Assembly: GCF_009741265.1 (NCBI RefSeq)
Contig: NZ_WOWL01000001.1
Coordinates: 1,116,001-1,180,000 of the forward strand
Reading direction: 5' to 3'
DNA: 64,000 nt
Source of the DNA: Pseudarthrobacter sp. GA104
Lineage (GTDB): Bacteria; Actinomycetota; Actinomycetes; Actinomycetales; Micrococcaceae
Shown: in pieces, positions 8,324-16,937 of the stretch
Layout of the letters: every line of letters starts with the position of its first letter
How positions within the stretch are numbered: the first letter of the stretch is position 1
Notes under the pieces: model-generated
The model's input: only the letters and a program-made list of their open reading frames with translations
Database searches by the model: none
What the model was told of the DNA's origin: nothing
Translations under genes and position numbers: made by a program

Positions 8324-9790
8324 TCACTTCCCTTCCGGGGCCGCAGCTGCAGCGGCCTGGGCGGCGCGCTCCAGCACCTCGTCAACGTCCGCGGCCTCCC
8401 ACCATCCGAGGAGCGTGAGCAGGTCCACGACCGTGAAGCGGTTCCGCATGAGGGCGCAGTTCTCGACCGCCCACCGTCCCAGTTCGGCATCAACGGAAGG
8501 CTCAAGTCCGGACAGCGAGACAGGGGCGCCTGCGCCCGCGAGCGCAGAGGCGATCGACTCCGCGGGCCGGACGAGGTCCCGAAGTTCCCCGCGGACGTCG
8601 GCCCAGCCCTCCAGCATCGCTCCTACCCGGGCCAGCCCGCGCCCCACAACATCCAGCTTGGCGGAGTAGTCGCGCCAGCATTCCTCGGCCACGCGCAGGC
8701 TTGGATCGACCCGCTCGAAGGCAGCGAGGACTCTCAGCCTGGCGGGTCCGTGATCGAGGGCTGCCAGGTGCGGCCGGCTGCCGGGCGCGGCAGCCAGCCT
8801 CTCGAACAGCATGTCCCAGGCGCTGGCGGCGATCACTGAACCGGCCCCCACCTGGGCGCCGTGGAAGCCGATGGGTTCATCATGGGCGCCGTGGTATTGG
8901 TCAAGCATGTGGCTGATCAGGTGCTCGACGCCGGAAAGGACGGCCGTCGTCCCGGCTACACCTGTGACGATCCCGCGCAATGCAAGGGCGCGCGCGAGGG
9001 CGCCTACCGACTCGGGCCGGGCCTCCCGGACCCCTGCACTCCAGCTCTCCAAGTCCTTGCCGACCATGCCGAGCAGGCGCACGGCACTGGGCTTGTACGT
9101 CGGATCGATGCCCACGAGGGAAGCCAGCCGCCAGTCGGCCGGGGCAACCAGCATGGACGTCATCTCGCCGAAACCGGCACGGTTCATGGCTTCCGGCGCC
9201 TCGGCGATGACGTCCGTATCGGAGAGGACGGCGTCTGGCCAGCATGAGGGTATGGTGCGTTTCACCCCGTCCCGCAGGACCACGGACACGTCGTCGGTGT
9301 ACCCGTCGACGGAGGCGGCTGTCTGAACCGAAACCAGGACCGGGGTACTGCCTGCGGCGCCTGCGCGCTGGACCGCGACCTTCGCGATGTCGCTGATGGT
9401 GCCGCCGCCGACAGCTACGACGGCATCCGCGCCAAGGACAACACCAGCGGCCTCATCGAGGACGCTGTCGACGACGTGGAGCTCAGCGTGCCCGTCGTCG
9501 AGCACTGTGCGCACGACAGTGAACCTGGCTGCGAGCTGGGCCTGGATGAGATCTTTGACGTCCTCCCCGGAGCGTGCGATCCGGGTACGGTCCACGAGGA
9601 GCGAGACCCGCGGCGGCACGCTGCCGGGCTGTGGAGCAGGCAGGAGCCGGGTGACCGAGTCGGCTACTGCACCAAGCGCGCCGGGGCCGATGATGAGCTG
9701 CCGGAGCCCGCAGGGAGCGAGCGTCTGGTCGGGATCGGCCTCGGCGAGCAGCTCCTCGATGGGCTCTACGACGTAGGTGTCGGTGGTCAT
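8324..9790 (-). CDS. Glycerol-1-phosphate dehydrogenase-like (AraM/EgsA family) NAD(P)-dependent metal dehydrogenase
   Basis: 488 aa. The iron/zinc-dependent dehydrogenases of this family (AraM, archaeal G1P dehydrogenase) interconvert a polyol phosphate and a ketose phosphate. The NAD-binding motif is VAVGGGTISDIAKVA, followed by TAASVDGYTDDVS. The later metal ligands lie in GFGEMTSMLVAPADW, EHLISHMLDQYHG and FHGAQVGAG. It is longer than AraM (about 390-400 aa) because of the C-terminal helical region. ATG 9790 has a GAGGA ribosome site. With the adjacent FGGY kinase it plausibly oxidises the phosphorylated polyol to a ketose phosphate for the aldolase. Confidence 0.8.
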   Translation of the reverse strand: MTTDTYVVEPIEELLAEADPDQTLAPCGLRQLIIGPGALGAVADSVTRLLPAPQPGSVPPRVSLLVDRTRIARSGEDVKDLIQAQLAARFTVVRTVLDDGHAELHVVDSVLDEAAGVVLGADAVVAVGGGTISDIAKVAVQRAGAAGSTPVLVSVQTAASVDGYTDDVSVVLRDGVKRTIPSCWPDAVLSDTDVIAEAPEAMNRAGFGEMTSMLVAPADWRLASLVGIDPTYKPSAVRLLGMVGKDLESWSAGVREARPESVGALARALALRGIVTGVAGTTAVLSGVEHLISHMLDQYHGAHDEPIGFHGAQVGAGSVIAASAWDMLFERLAAAPGSRPHLAALDHGPARLRVLAAFERVDPSLRVAEECWRDYSAKLDVVGRGLARVGAMLEGWADVRGELRDLVRPAESIASALAGAGAPVSLSGLEPSVDAELGRWAVENCALMRNRFTVVDLLTLLGWWEAADVDEVLERAAQAAAAAAPEGK

Positions 9791-9818
9791 GGTGTCCTCT
9801 CGGAACGGGGATGCGCCG

Positions 9819-10880
9819 TCAGGCGCCTTGGCGGGAGCGGCTGGCGCGGTCGGTCAGGACGGCAACGATGATCGCGATGCCGATGACCACCGGCTGGAGG
9901 TTCGGGGAGACGTTCAGGAGCGACATGCCGTTGTTCAGGACGCCGATGATCAGGAGGCCGATGAACGTGTTCAGCATGCCGCCGGAGCCGCCGGACAGGC
10001 TCGCGCCGCCGATCACGACGACGGCGATAACATTCAGGAGGTCGGCGGTTCCCGCCGTGGGCTGTGCAGAGTCAAGCCGGGAGCCGACGATGACGCCGGC
10101 AAGGGCTGCGAGGAAGCCCGCCACCACGTACACGCCGATCTTGATGCGCGTCACGTTAAGGCCGGAGAGCCGCGCCACTTCGGCGTTCCCGCCGATGGCG
10201 TAGAGCGCGCGGCCGGAAGGGCGGAACCGGAGCCAGTAGGCCGCGATAAGGAACGTGGCCACCATGATGACCCCTTCGAGCGGGATCCCGAGGATGTCGT
10301 TGCTGGTGATGGCCAGGTACCACTCCGGGAACCCGTTGATCGGGTTGCCGTTGGTCAGGTAGAGCGCCAGTCCCGCCGCCGCGGACATGGTGGCGAGGGT
10401 GGCCACGAAGGGTTGGATGCGGCCGTAGGTCGAGAGCACGCCGTTGATGAAGCCCACCGCGGCCCCGACAGTTAGGCCCAGGACAACGCACAGTTCGAAG
10501 GGAACGCCGGCGGAGCGGTAGAGCCACGCGCTGGTCATGAGCGACAGGGCCAGCGTGGATCCGACGGACAGGTCGATGCCGCCGATGAGGATGACCAGGG
10601 CCGCACCGACTGCCATGATGCCGATATCGGCGTTTTGGGTGATCACGTTGGACAGATTGCGCCACGTCAGGAAGTACGGCGACATGATGGACAGCGCGAT
10701 CATCACCGCGATGAGGCCGATCAGCGGCCCGGGGACCCGACGGAGCACATTGGCGGCAATCCCGGCCAGGCCAGGGCCTGTACCCCGCCCCGGAGAGGTG
10801 CCAGTCCCCGCATCTTCCTGGGTCCGGCCGCCGCGTCCTGAGGACCGATGGTTGATGGCATGATCCGTTGTGGTTCGCAT
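9819..10880 (-). CDS. Sugar/polyol ABC transporter permease (RbsC family)
   Basis: 353 aa. A long hydrophilic N-terminus of about 45 residues is followed by 8-10 hydrophobic helices. RbsC-family landmarks are GGIDLSVGSTLAL, GFINGVLSTYGRIQPFVATLATM and the C-terminal GLLIIGVLNNGMSLL. The protein forms the inner-membrane channel of a ribose-type importer, presumably as a homodimer because only one permease gene is present. It lies 14 bp after the ATPase gene and 28 bp before the dehydrogenase gene. Confidence 0.88.
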   Translation of the reverse strand: MRTTTDHAINHRSSGRGGRTQEDAGTGTSPGRGTGPGLAGIAANVLRRVPGPLIGLIAVMIALSIMSPYFLTWRNLSNVITQNADIGIMAVGAALVILIGGIDLSVGSTLALSLMTSAWLYRSAGVPFELCVVLGLTVGAAVGFINGVLSTYGRIQPFVATLATMSAAAGLALYLTNGNPINGFPEWYLAITSNDILGIPLEGVIMVATFLIAAYWLRFRPSGRALYAIGGNAEVARLSGLNVTRIKIGVYVVAGFLAALAGVIVGSRLDSAQPTAGTADLLNVIAVVVIGGASLSGGSGGMLNTFIGLLIIGVLNNGMSLLNVSPNLQPVVIGIAIIVAVLTDRASRSRQGA

Positions 10881-10894
10881 GGCTGATGCTCTTT

Positions 10895-12424
10895 CTACTG
10901 CTGGGAAATAAGGGGGGAGGCCGCTGATTCCGACGAGTGCACGGCCAGCGACATGACGGTCTCCGGGGTGGCTTCTCCCCGGCGGAGAATCCCCCGCTGC
11001 CGGCCCTGCGACATCACCAGGACCCGGTGCGAGAGGCCCAGGACCTCGTCAAGCTCGGATGAGACGACGATGACGGACATCCCCTCGGCCGCGAGGGAGC
11101 GGATGATCTCGTAGATGGCCATCTTGGCGCCGACGTCGACGCCGCGGGTGGGTTCGTCGATAATGAGGACCTTCGGATCCTTGACCAGCCATTTGCCGAT
11201 GAGGACCTTCTGCTGGTTTCCGCCGGACATCGACTTCACCGGCAGCGCCATGCTGCCGCGGACGTCGAGCCGGCGGGCCTGCGCCCCTGCAACTTTCCGG
11301 ACCAACTTGCGTGTCAGCAGGCCCTTGCGGGCGAGCTCCCGCTCCCACGGGAGTGTCACGTTCTCCTCGGCGGTGCGGTCCAGGTTGAGGCCCTGGCCCT
11401 TGCGGTCTTCCGGGACCATGACGATCCCGGCGCGGATCGCTGACTGCGGGCTGCTGCAGGGAAGCTTTCGCCCCTCAAGGATGACTTCACCCGAGTCAGG
11501 GCGGTCCACACCGGCGATGGCCCGGACCACTTCGGTCCTCCCCGCGCCGACGAGGCCGGCGATCCCGAGGACCTCCCCCGCGGCCAACTCGAAGTTAATG
11601 TCCGCGAACGCACCGCGCCGGCCGAGGCCCCGGACCTCAAGCACGGTCGTATCGCGGCTCGGCTGCGGCGGGACGTGCTCGTACGTGAACTCTCGTCCGA
11701 CCATAGCGTTGATGATCTTTCCCTTGTCCACGTCTCCCGAATCCCAGGACTGGACACGCGAGCCGTCACGCAGGCACACGATCTCGTCTGCGACCTCCCG
11801 GACCTCGTCGAGCCGGTGGGAGATATAGACGACGCCGGCGCCGGCGGCCCGCAGCGCGCGGATCCGCTCGAGGACGTGTTCGGTCTCCGACTCTCCGAGG
11901 GAGGCCGAGGGCTCGTCGAACACGACGTACCGGGGACGGCGGCTGAGGGCCTTGGCGATCTCGATCTCCTGCTGCATGGCCATCGAGAGGCCGCGGACGG
12001 GGCGGCGAACATCGAGTTCCACCCCAAGCGAGTCGAGGACGGTCCTCGACTCGCGGCGGACGAGTTCCCAGTCCACACGGCCGCGCCGGTGCGGAAGCCG
12101 GCCGAGGAAGATGTTCTCGGCGACCGAGAGGTCCTGGATGAGGCGCGTCTCCTGGTGGATGAGCGCCACACCCTGCCGGAGTGCTTCGGCGGGGCTGGAA
12201 GGGGCGTAGTCCGCCCCGTCCAGCCGCATGGTGCCGCCGTCCGGCTTCACGACGCCGGTGATGATCGAGCTGAGGGTCGACTTTCCCGCACCGTTTTCGC
12301 CCACGAGCCCGACAACGGTGCCCGGCTCGACCCGGAAGTCGACCGATTTCAGGACCGTCACCCCGGAGTATGCCTTCATCAGGCCAATGCCCTCCAGGCC
12401 GGCCGAAGCTTGTTGAGTCGTCAT
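10895..12424 (-). CDS. Sugar/polyol ABC transporter double ATPase (RbsA/MglA type)
   Basis: 509 aa with two nucleotide-binding domains. Domain 1 has Walker A GENGAGKST (residues 42-50), an atypical signature around RGLSMAMQQEIEIAKAL and Walker B VVFDEP. Domain 2 has the degenerate Walker A GLVGAGRTE, the signature SGGNQQKVLIGKWL and LIIDEPTRGVDVGAK. This is the usual asymmetric pattern of RbsA-type proteins. The frame could extend upstream to 12487 into the preceding gene. I chose ATG 12424 (MTTQQASAG), which leaves a 7-bp gap after the binding-protein stop. Confidence 0.9.
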   Translation of the reverse strand: MTTQQASAGLEGIGLMKAYSGVTVLKSVDFRVEPGTVVGLVGENGAGKSTLSSIITGVVKPDGGTMRLDGADYAPSSPAEALRQGVALIHQETRLIQDLSVAENIFLGRLPHRRGRVDWELVRRESRTVLDSLGVELDVRRPVRGLSMAMQQEIEIAKALSRRPRYVVFDEPSASLGESETEHVLERIRALRAAGAGVVYISHRLDEVREVADEIVCLRDGSRVQSWDSGDVDKGKIINAMVGREFTYEHVPPQPSRDTTVLEVRGLGRRGAFADINFELAAGEVLGIAGLVGAGRTEVVRAIAGVDRPDSGEVILEGRKLPCSSPQSAIRAGIVMVPEDRKGQGLNLDRTAEENVTLPWERELARKGLLTRKLVRKVAGAQARRLDVRGSMALPVKSMSGGNQQKVLIGKWLVKDPKVLIIDEPTRGVDVGAKMAIYEIIRSLAAEGMSVIVVSSELDEVLGLSHRVLVMSQGRQRGILRRGEATPETVMSLAVHSSESAASPLISQQ

Positions 12425-12431
12425 CGTGGAA

Positions 12432-13427
12432 TCACTTGAAGGACTGGGCGTCCGGGCCGTAGAAATCTTCGACCTTGTGCTTGGCAACCGTGTCCTTGTT
12501 GATCAGCACCGTGTCCTGGTACTGCTCCTTCGGGATGTCCTGGCCCTTGCCCTCCATGAGGGCGACGGCGTTGCGTACGGCGAGCTGGCCCATCATGTAC
12601 GGCTGCTGTGCCATGGTCGCCTGGGTCAAGCCACTCGCGACCGCATCGAACATGGTCGGGAAGCCGTCGATGCCCACCGAGAAGATTGTCTTTCCGGAGG
12701 CCTTGGCTGCCTTGGAGGCGCCGAGCGACATTGCGTCGCTCTCACCAAAAACGGCTTTGAGGTTGGGGTTCGCCGTGAGGATGTTCTGGGTGGCCTTGTA
12801 GGCCTCGGTCTCATCCCAGTTGGCGGTTTCCTCGGCAACAACCTTGATGCCTGGCGTCTCCTTGAGGGCCTTCTGGCATCCCTCCGTCCGCTGGATTTCC
12901 GCGGTGGACCCGAGTACGCCGTGCAGAATGGCTATCTCGCCCGACCCGCCGATCTGCCCAAACATCCATGTGCAGAGCTCGTAGGCGGCTTTGACGCTGT
13001 CAGTCGCGATGTAGGTGGCAAGATCACCCTGGCCGGACTCCGGGCGCTGGTCGACCGCAACCACCGGGACGTCCGCCTTATTGGCGGCACGGACACCAGC
13101 AGCAGCAGCTGTTGAGTCTTGGGAGGTGAAGATCAGGGCACCGATCTCCTTCGTCAAAAGATCATTGACCTGCTTGACCTGGGCGGACGAGTCGTTGTTG
13201 GCAGACGTGATGTTCACGTCGTAGCCCAGCTTCTTTGCCTCGTCCTTGATGCCGGCAACCTCGGCCACATAGAAGAGTGACTTCTGGTCCGCCACCGACA
13301 CACCAATCACCTTCTTCTGGTCCCCGGCGGCGGGAGTACCTGCGCCCCCGCATGCAGCAAGCGAGAGCGCCATGATGGCGGCCGTCATAACGGCGCACCC
13401 CGAGCGGATCATCTTGTGGGAAGTCAT
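12432..13427 (-). CDS. Sugar/polyol ABC transporter substrate-binding lipoprotein (RbsB/LacI-like fold)
   Basis: 331 aa. The signal peptide ends in the lipobox SLAAC with the lipidated Cys at residue 26, so the mature protein is anchored outside the membrane. The type I periplasmic-binding fold is shown by KVIGVSVADQKSLFYVAEVAGIKDEAKKLG-like opening motifs, by LLTKEIGALIFTSQD, and by VAVDQRP. It delivers the substrate to the permease. ATG 13427 is preceded by AGGAG, and a longer reading from 13514 would add a hydrophilic leader without sense. It is the first gene of the transporter unit, 48 bp from the shared operator. Confidence 0.9.
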   Translation of the reverse strand: MTSHKMIRSGCAVMTAAIMALSLAACGGAGTPAAGDQKKVIGVSVADQKSLFYVAEVAGIKDEAKKLGYDVNITSANNDSSAQVKQVNDLLTKEIGALIFTSQDSTAAAAGVRAANKADVPVVAVDQRPESGQGDLATYIATDSVKAAYELCTWMFGQIGGSGEIAILHGVLGSTAEIQRTEGCQKALKETPGIKVVAEETANWDETEAYKATQNILTANPNLKAVFGESDAMSLGASKAAKASGKTIFSVGIDGFPTMFDAVASGLTQATMAQQPYMMGQLAVRNAVALMEGKGQDIPKEQYQDTVLINKDTVAKHKVEDFYGPDAQSFK

Positions 13428-13474
13428 CGTCGTCTCCTCTTGTCTTAGCGACTTCACTGTCGGGTTGAAATTTT

Positions 13475-13506
13475 TATTCAGGCATGCAATTACTATGCAT
13501 TGATGG
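13475..13506 (-). promoter_or_regulatory. Operator/promoter element P2, shared with P1
   Basis: Plus-strand layout: TATTCAGGC, the palindrome ATGCAATTACTATGCAT (13484-13500, perfect outer arms ATGCA/TGCAT), then TGATGG. It matches the element at 5891-5923 base for base over most of its length, with one base fewer in the left spacer. It lies directly upstream of the binding-protein gene. Confidence 0.65.
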
Positions 13507-13554
13507 TGAGGCATGGATCACATAACTGTCAAGGCAGGCCATGTTCAAAGGGAA

Positions 13555-14032
13555 TTAGGGCGCGTCGCACCAGCCGAGGACCCGCAGAGCGTGGAACGTC
13601 AGCCACTTGGACGGCTCGCCGGCCGGAACCACACACGGCCGGGGTGGCGCCGCTCCTGCAACGACGTGCCGTCCTGTTGCCGGGCTGACCGGACCAGCTC
13701 GATAGCGTCAGCCAAGCGCGGATGCGTAGTTCCGCCGTCGTTCATTGCTGCCGCGCGGAAGTAGTCCGCCGCGTTCAAGGCTTTGTAGAACCAGCGGAAC
13801 GAGGACCGGGCGCCGGATCGGGGCCCCAGTCGCGCAGCGTGTTCAGGGACCAGGTGGTGGCGGTGTACGGCTGCCCCGCATCTTCTGCAGCCTCCGGCCC
13901 CTCGAAGTAGGAGTCCTTGGGAAAGTACGATCCGCCTGCACACTGCCCGTCCGGATCCTGCAGCGCGAGCAGCTGCGTCGGAGCGGCAGCCGAGGCCTGC
14001 GCCAGGGGCTCCGGGTTCCCCCTGTACGCAAA
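13555..14032 (-). pseudogene. Squalene-cyclase/prenyltransferase-like repeat protein remnant
   Basis: Three fragments of one protein family lie in order but in different frames. The first reads LLALQDPDGQ, then SYFEGPEAAEDAGQPYTATT and WSLNTLRDWGPDPA. The second reads FRWFYKALNAADYFRAAA, then LADAIELVRSARQQDGTSLQ and ERRHPGRVWF. The third reads GEPSKWLTFHALRVLGWCDA and ends at 13555. The N-terminus is cut off at the neighbouring terminator. A central stretch of probably more than 100 residues is deleted, and there are at least two frame changes. Intact relatives are cytosolic alpha-toroid proteins of unknown role. It cannot encode a working protein. Confidence 0.75.
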
Positions 14033-14069
14033 CTGACGGCCACCCTTTCATCCGGGTGGCCGCCAGTTT
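14030..14069 (-). terminator. Terminator after the DJ-1/PfpI gene
   Basis: Two 16-base arms (14030-14045 and 14054-14069) pair at all but one position. The left arm runs AAACTGACGGCCACCC and the right arm GGGTGGCCGCCAGTTT. The loop is 8 bases. The structure starts about 17 bp after the stop of the minus-strand gene at 14086. The trailing T tract is short. Confidence 0.75.
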
Positions 14070-14085
14070 CAATGCCTGCTGGGTG

Positions 14086-14853
14086 CTACTGCTCCGCTTC
14101 CGCGGCAGCCGCCTTGACGGCGTCCTTCTCGGCGCGCAGAGCCTTGGCGTCGTGCTGTTCCTCGGCTTTTTCCTGGTGGATGACCACTGCGAAGAGCTTC
14201 TCCATCTCTTTGGCCACGCCGGCAGCTGACGCCGGGTTCTGGCCGGTCACCAGCCGGTCGTCAACCACAACCTTTTCCTCAAAGACATCAGCGAAGACGT
14301 GGGTGGCGCCCTGCTCCTCAAGTCGGTCCGCCAGGAAGAACGGAATGACCTTGTCCTTGCCTGCAGCGACTTCCTCGTCATTGGTGAAGGCGGCCACCTT
14401 GCGGCCCTCGACGAGGCGAAGCCCGTTCTCCAGTTCCACGTTCAGCAGGCCGGCCGGTCCATGGCAGACCGCGCCCACCAAACCGCCGTTGTTGTAGACG
14501 CTGGCCACCAGGTTCTGCAGGCCTTCGCTGTCCGGGAAGTCCCACATGGTGCCGTGGCCGCCCACGAGATAGACGGCGTCGTACTGCTCCGGATCCACGA
14601 CGTCGACGCGGGCAGTGTTGTAGAGGCCGGCGCGCGTGGTCTCATCCTCCGTGAAGGCGACCTGGATGGGATCTTTCGTGTCCACCTCGTCGCGCGGGGG
14701 CTGGCCGCCCTGGATGGACGCAAAGTCGACGAAATGCCCGGAATCCTTGAACACCTTCCAGGGATGCGCAGCCTCAGCCACGTTGTAACCGGTCTTCTCT
14801 CCCGTATCGCCGATCTCGGAAACGCTGGTCAGTACCATGAGGATTTTCTTCAT
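14086..14853 (-). CDS. DJ-1/PfpI-family protein (Hsp31/glyoxalase III-like)
   Basis: 255 aa. The class I glutamine-amidotransferase-like fold has the nucleophile elbow in GAVCHGPAGLL (Cys followed by His) and the early GYNVAEAAHPW segment typical of Hsp31-like proteins. Relatives act as glutathione-independent glyoxalases or stress chaperones in the cytoplasm. The last 30 or so residues form a highly charged Ala/Glu/Lys-rich tail (ending AAAAEAEQ), probably helical and not part of the catalytic fold. The start MKKILMVLTS is standard. The gene is monocistronic, with a strong terminator downstream. Confidence 0.85.
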   Translation of the reverse strand: MKKILMVLTSVSEIGDTGEKTGYNVAEAAHPWKVFKDSGHFVDFASIQGGQPPRDEVDTKDPIQVAFTEDETTRAGLYNTARVDVVDPEQYDAVYLVGGHGTMWDFPDSEGLQNLVASVYNNGGLVGAVCHGPAGLLNVELENGLRLVEGRKVAAFTNDEEVAAGKDKVIPFFLADRLEEQGATHVFADVFEEKVVVDDRLVTGQNPASAAGVAKEMEKLFAVVIHQEKAEEQHDAKALRAEKDAVKAAAAEAEQ

Positions 14854-14918
14854 GAAATGCTCCTATCGTCCAACTCCCCACCCTACGCCCAGCCCGATCC
14901 GCGGCGTCCGGAGGCGAT

Positions 14919-15743
14919 TCAGGGCTGGCCTGTGGGGACGAGCCGGTAAGCGAACCGGCTGTCCGGGCCACCGGGTCCGATCCTGAGGTCGGCTCCCTCG
15001 GTGGGCAGCACCACCGGCACCTTGAACACGCTCCCGCCGCAAGGGACCTGCACGGGGGCGAGGACTTCCGCTCCCTTCCAGGTGGAGACGGACAACTCGG
15101 CTACCGGCAGTCCGGCACAGACCAGGTGCAGTTCAAAGTGGCCCGGTGGGGCCGACAGGCTGGCCGTGGTGGTTGTGTTCCCGCTGCTGGTTCCCCGCAG
15201 CTCTCCGGGCATAGGTGGTTGCAGCTGCTGTGCTGCCCAGTCTGAAAGGTCTTCGGCTTCCGAGAGCCTGCGGTCAGGGTTGGCCTGCACCTTGACGCCC
15301 GTTGCGGCGGGTCTGCCCGTGGGCGGCACCGCGCTGATGGTGAGGAGCCCGCCGTCGTGCCTGACAAAGCGGTCCAGTCTGGAGGTGCACTCGAAGCCGG
15401 TCGCTTCCGGGACGCCGTCAGGCTTCACCAAAGTGAGCTTGGCCCCGTAAACCCCTGCGCAGGCGCCGGTGACCAGATAGTCTCCGGGCGCCAGGTCCAG
15501 GGACAGCTTCCCGGCAGGTTCAGCCTCCGACGGCATGCCCGGGTCCGTGGGGGAAGCCTCGAGCAAACGGGCCACTTCGTTGACGTTCTCCTTGAACGCG
15601 GCCGACGGCGTTGCGGGCGGCGGGGATGAAGGCACCGGCGGCTCGTCCGGGCCGCTGTACTCACATCCCGCCAGCGACATGGCCAGAACGGCCGCAGCCA
15701 TGGACATCCTTATGCGCCGTGCCGGCATCCCCCCATGAGACAT
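14919..15743 (-). CDS. Predicted lipoprotein of unknown function
   Basis: 274 aa. An Arg-containing N-terminus and hydrophobic stretch lead to the lipobox SLAGC, so the protein should be anchored outside the membrane. A Pro/Ser-rich linker follows. The rest is two beta-rich segments, each with a conserved-looking Cys pair context (LVTGACAGVYG, ATGFECTSR; HLVCAGLPV, VQVPCGGSVF). I do not recognise the family. The two Cys-containing halves look like an internal repeat of small beta domains, possibly disulfide-bonded. Alternative Met starts lie at residues 6, 13 and 15. Confidence 0.7.
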   Translation of the reverse strand: MSHGGMPARRIRMSMAAAVLAMSLAGCEYSGPDEPPVPSSPPPATPSAAFKENVNEVARLLEASPTDPGMPSEAEPAGKLSLDLAPGDYLVTGACAGVYGAKLTLVKPDGVPEATGFECTSRLDRFVRHDGGLLTISAVPPTGRPAATGVKVQANPDRRLSEAEDLSDWAAQQLQPPMPGELRGTSSGNTTTTASLSAPPGHFELHLVCAGLPVAELSVSTWKGAEVLAPVQVPCGGSVFKVPVVLPTEGADLRIGPGGPDSRFAYRLVPTGQP

Positions 15744-15919
15744 GACGCCGAGTCTACGGGCCTGGCACCCGGCGGGAGCGGCGCAGCGCGAGGGGGCCGG
15801 CAGTAGCTGTCAGCCGAAATACCGTCCCCCCGCCTTTACGGCCCGTTACGCCCGTCTCCGGGGCCGCAAGAGCCGGGCTCCGGGCGCCGTGGAGCCCCAA
15901 CAGCCCACCGCTGAAAGCG

Positions 15920-16918
15920 TCAGACGCGTTCCGGGAAGGACTCCACCTTCGCGGGATCCCGCTCCACGAGGTCCCCCAGGACGGCATCCACCCGGCTGAG
16001 GAGCTCCGGGTCAAGGCGCACTCCCGCCGCGGTGACGTTGTCCCGGAGCTGCTCCGGCCGTGAGGCGCCCACAATGGCGGACGAGACGTTCTGGTTCTGC
16101 AGGACCCAGGCCACGGCAAACGCCGCCATGGACAGCCCGGCCTCTTCCGCCAGCGGCTTGAGCTCCTGGACCCGCTCCAGCACCTCCTCCTGCATGTACC
16201 GGTGCTCGGTCTTGGCCCCGCCGTCGTCCGTGGTGAAGCGTGACGCCGCGGGTCCGCCCTGTCCTGGAAGGTACTTGCCGGTGAGGACACCCTGGGCGAT
16301 GGGTGACCAGACAATCTGGGACAGCCCCAGTTCCTGGCTCAGGGGCACGATTTCGGGCTCGATGACCCGCCACAGCATGTTGTACTGCGGCTGGCTGGAG
16401 ACCAGGTGGATGCCGAGCTCCCGGGCGAGCTTGGCGCCGCGGCGGATCTCATCCACCGTCCACTCCGAAACGCCGATGTAGTGGGCCTTGCCTGCGCGGA
16501 CAATGTCGGCGAAGGCCTGCATGGTCTCTTCGAGCGGAGTCTCGTAGTCGTACCGGTGGGCCTGGTAGAGGTCCACGTAGTCCGTGCGGAGCCGGCGCAG
16601 CGAGCCGTTGATGGACTCCATGATGTGCTTCCGGGACAGCCCGCGATCGTTCTTGCCCTCCCCCGTGGGGAAATAGACCTTGGTGAAGAGCTCCAAGCCC
16701 TCGCGCCGGGTCCCCTTGAGCGCCTCACCCAGTGCCGTCTCGGCGCGCGTGCCGGCGTAGGCGTCCGCCGTGTCGAACGTGGTGATGCCTAGGTCAAGGG
16801 CGGTGCGGACGCACTCGGTGGCTGCGTCCTGGTCGATCTGTTCGCCGTGCGTGGTCCAGTTGCCGTAGGCGATGGCGCTGACGTACATGCCTGAGTTTCC
16901 AAGCTTGCGGTATTCCAT
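15920..16918 (-). CDS. Aldo/keto reductase (Kv-beta/YghZ-like)
   Basis: 332 aa TIM-barrel NADPH-dependent oxidoreductase. The family opening MEYRKLGNSGMYVSAIAYGNW is complete. The catalytic tetrad is visible as Asp in TTFDTADAYAGTR, the Tyr of that stretch, Lys in ELFTKVYF and His in DLYQAHRYDYE. The coenzyme-binding end includes SSAIVGASRPEQL. It begins 19 bp after the LacI regulator gene on the same strand and is probably cotranscribed with it, so its expression is likely under that regulator. The substrate is unknown. Confidence 0.87.
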   Translation of the reverse strand: MEYRKLGNSGMYVSAIAYGNWTTHGEQIDQDAATECVRTALDLGITTFDTADAYAGTRAETALGEALKGTRREGLELFTKVYFPTGEGKNDRGLSRKHIMESINGSLRRLRTDYVDLYQAHRYDYETPLEETMQAFADIVRAGKAHYIGVSEWTVDEIRRGAKLARELGIHLVSSQPQYNMLWRVIEPEIVPLSQELGLSQIVWSPIAQGVLTGKYLPGQGGPAASRFTTDDGGAKTEHRYMQEEVLERVQELKPLAEEAGLSMAAFAVAWVLQNQNVSSAIVGASRPEQLRDNVTAAGVRLDPELLSRVDAVLGDLVERDPAKVESFPERV

Positions 16919-16937
16919 GGTTTTCCTCCCGTAGGGG

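Noticed and set aside
6808..13427. An autoinducer-2 (Lsr) uptake system, because of the RbsB-type importer and FGGY kinase
   Set aside because: No LsrF or LsrG homologue is present, only one permease gene, and the AraM-like dehydrogenase and E1/E2 genes do not fit Lsr.
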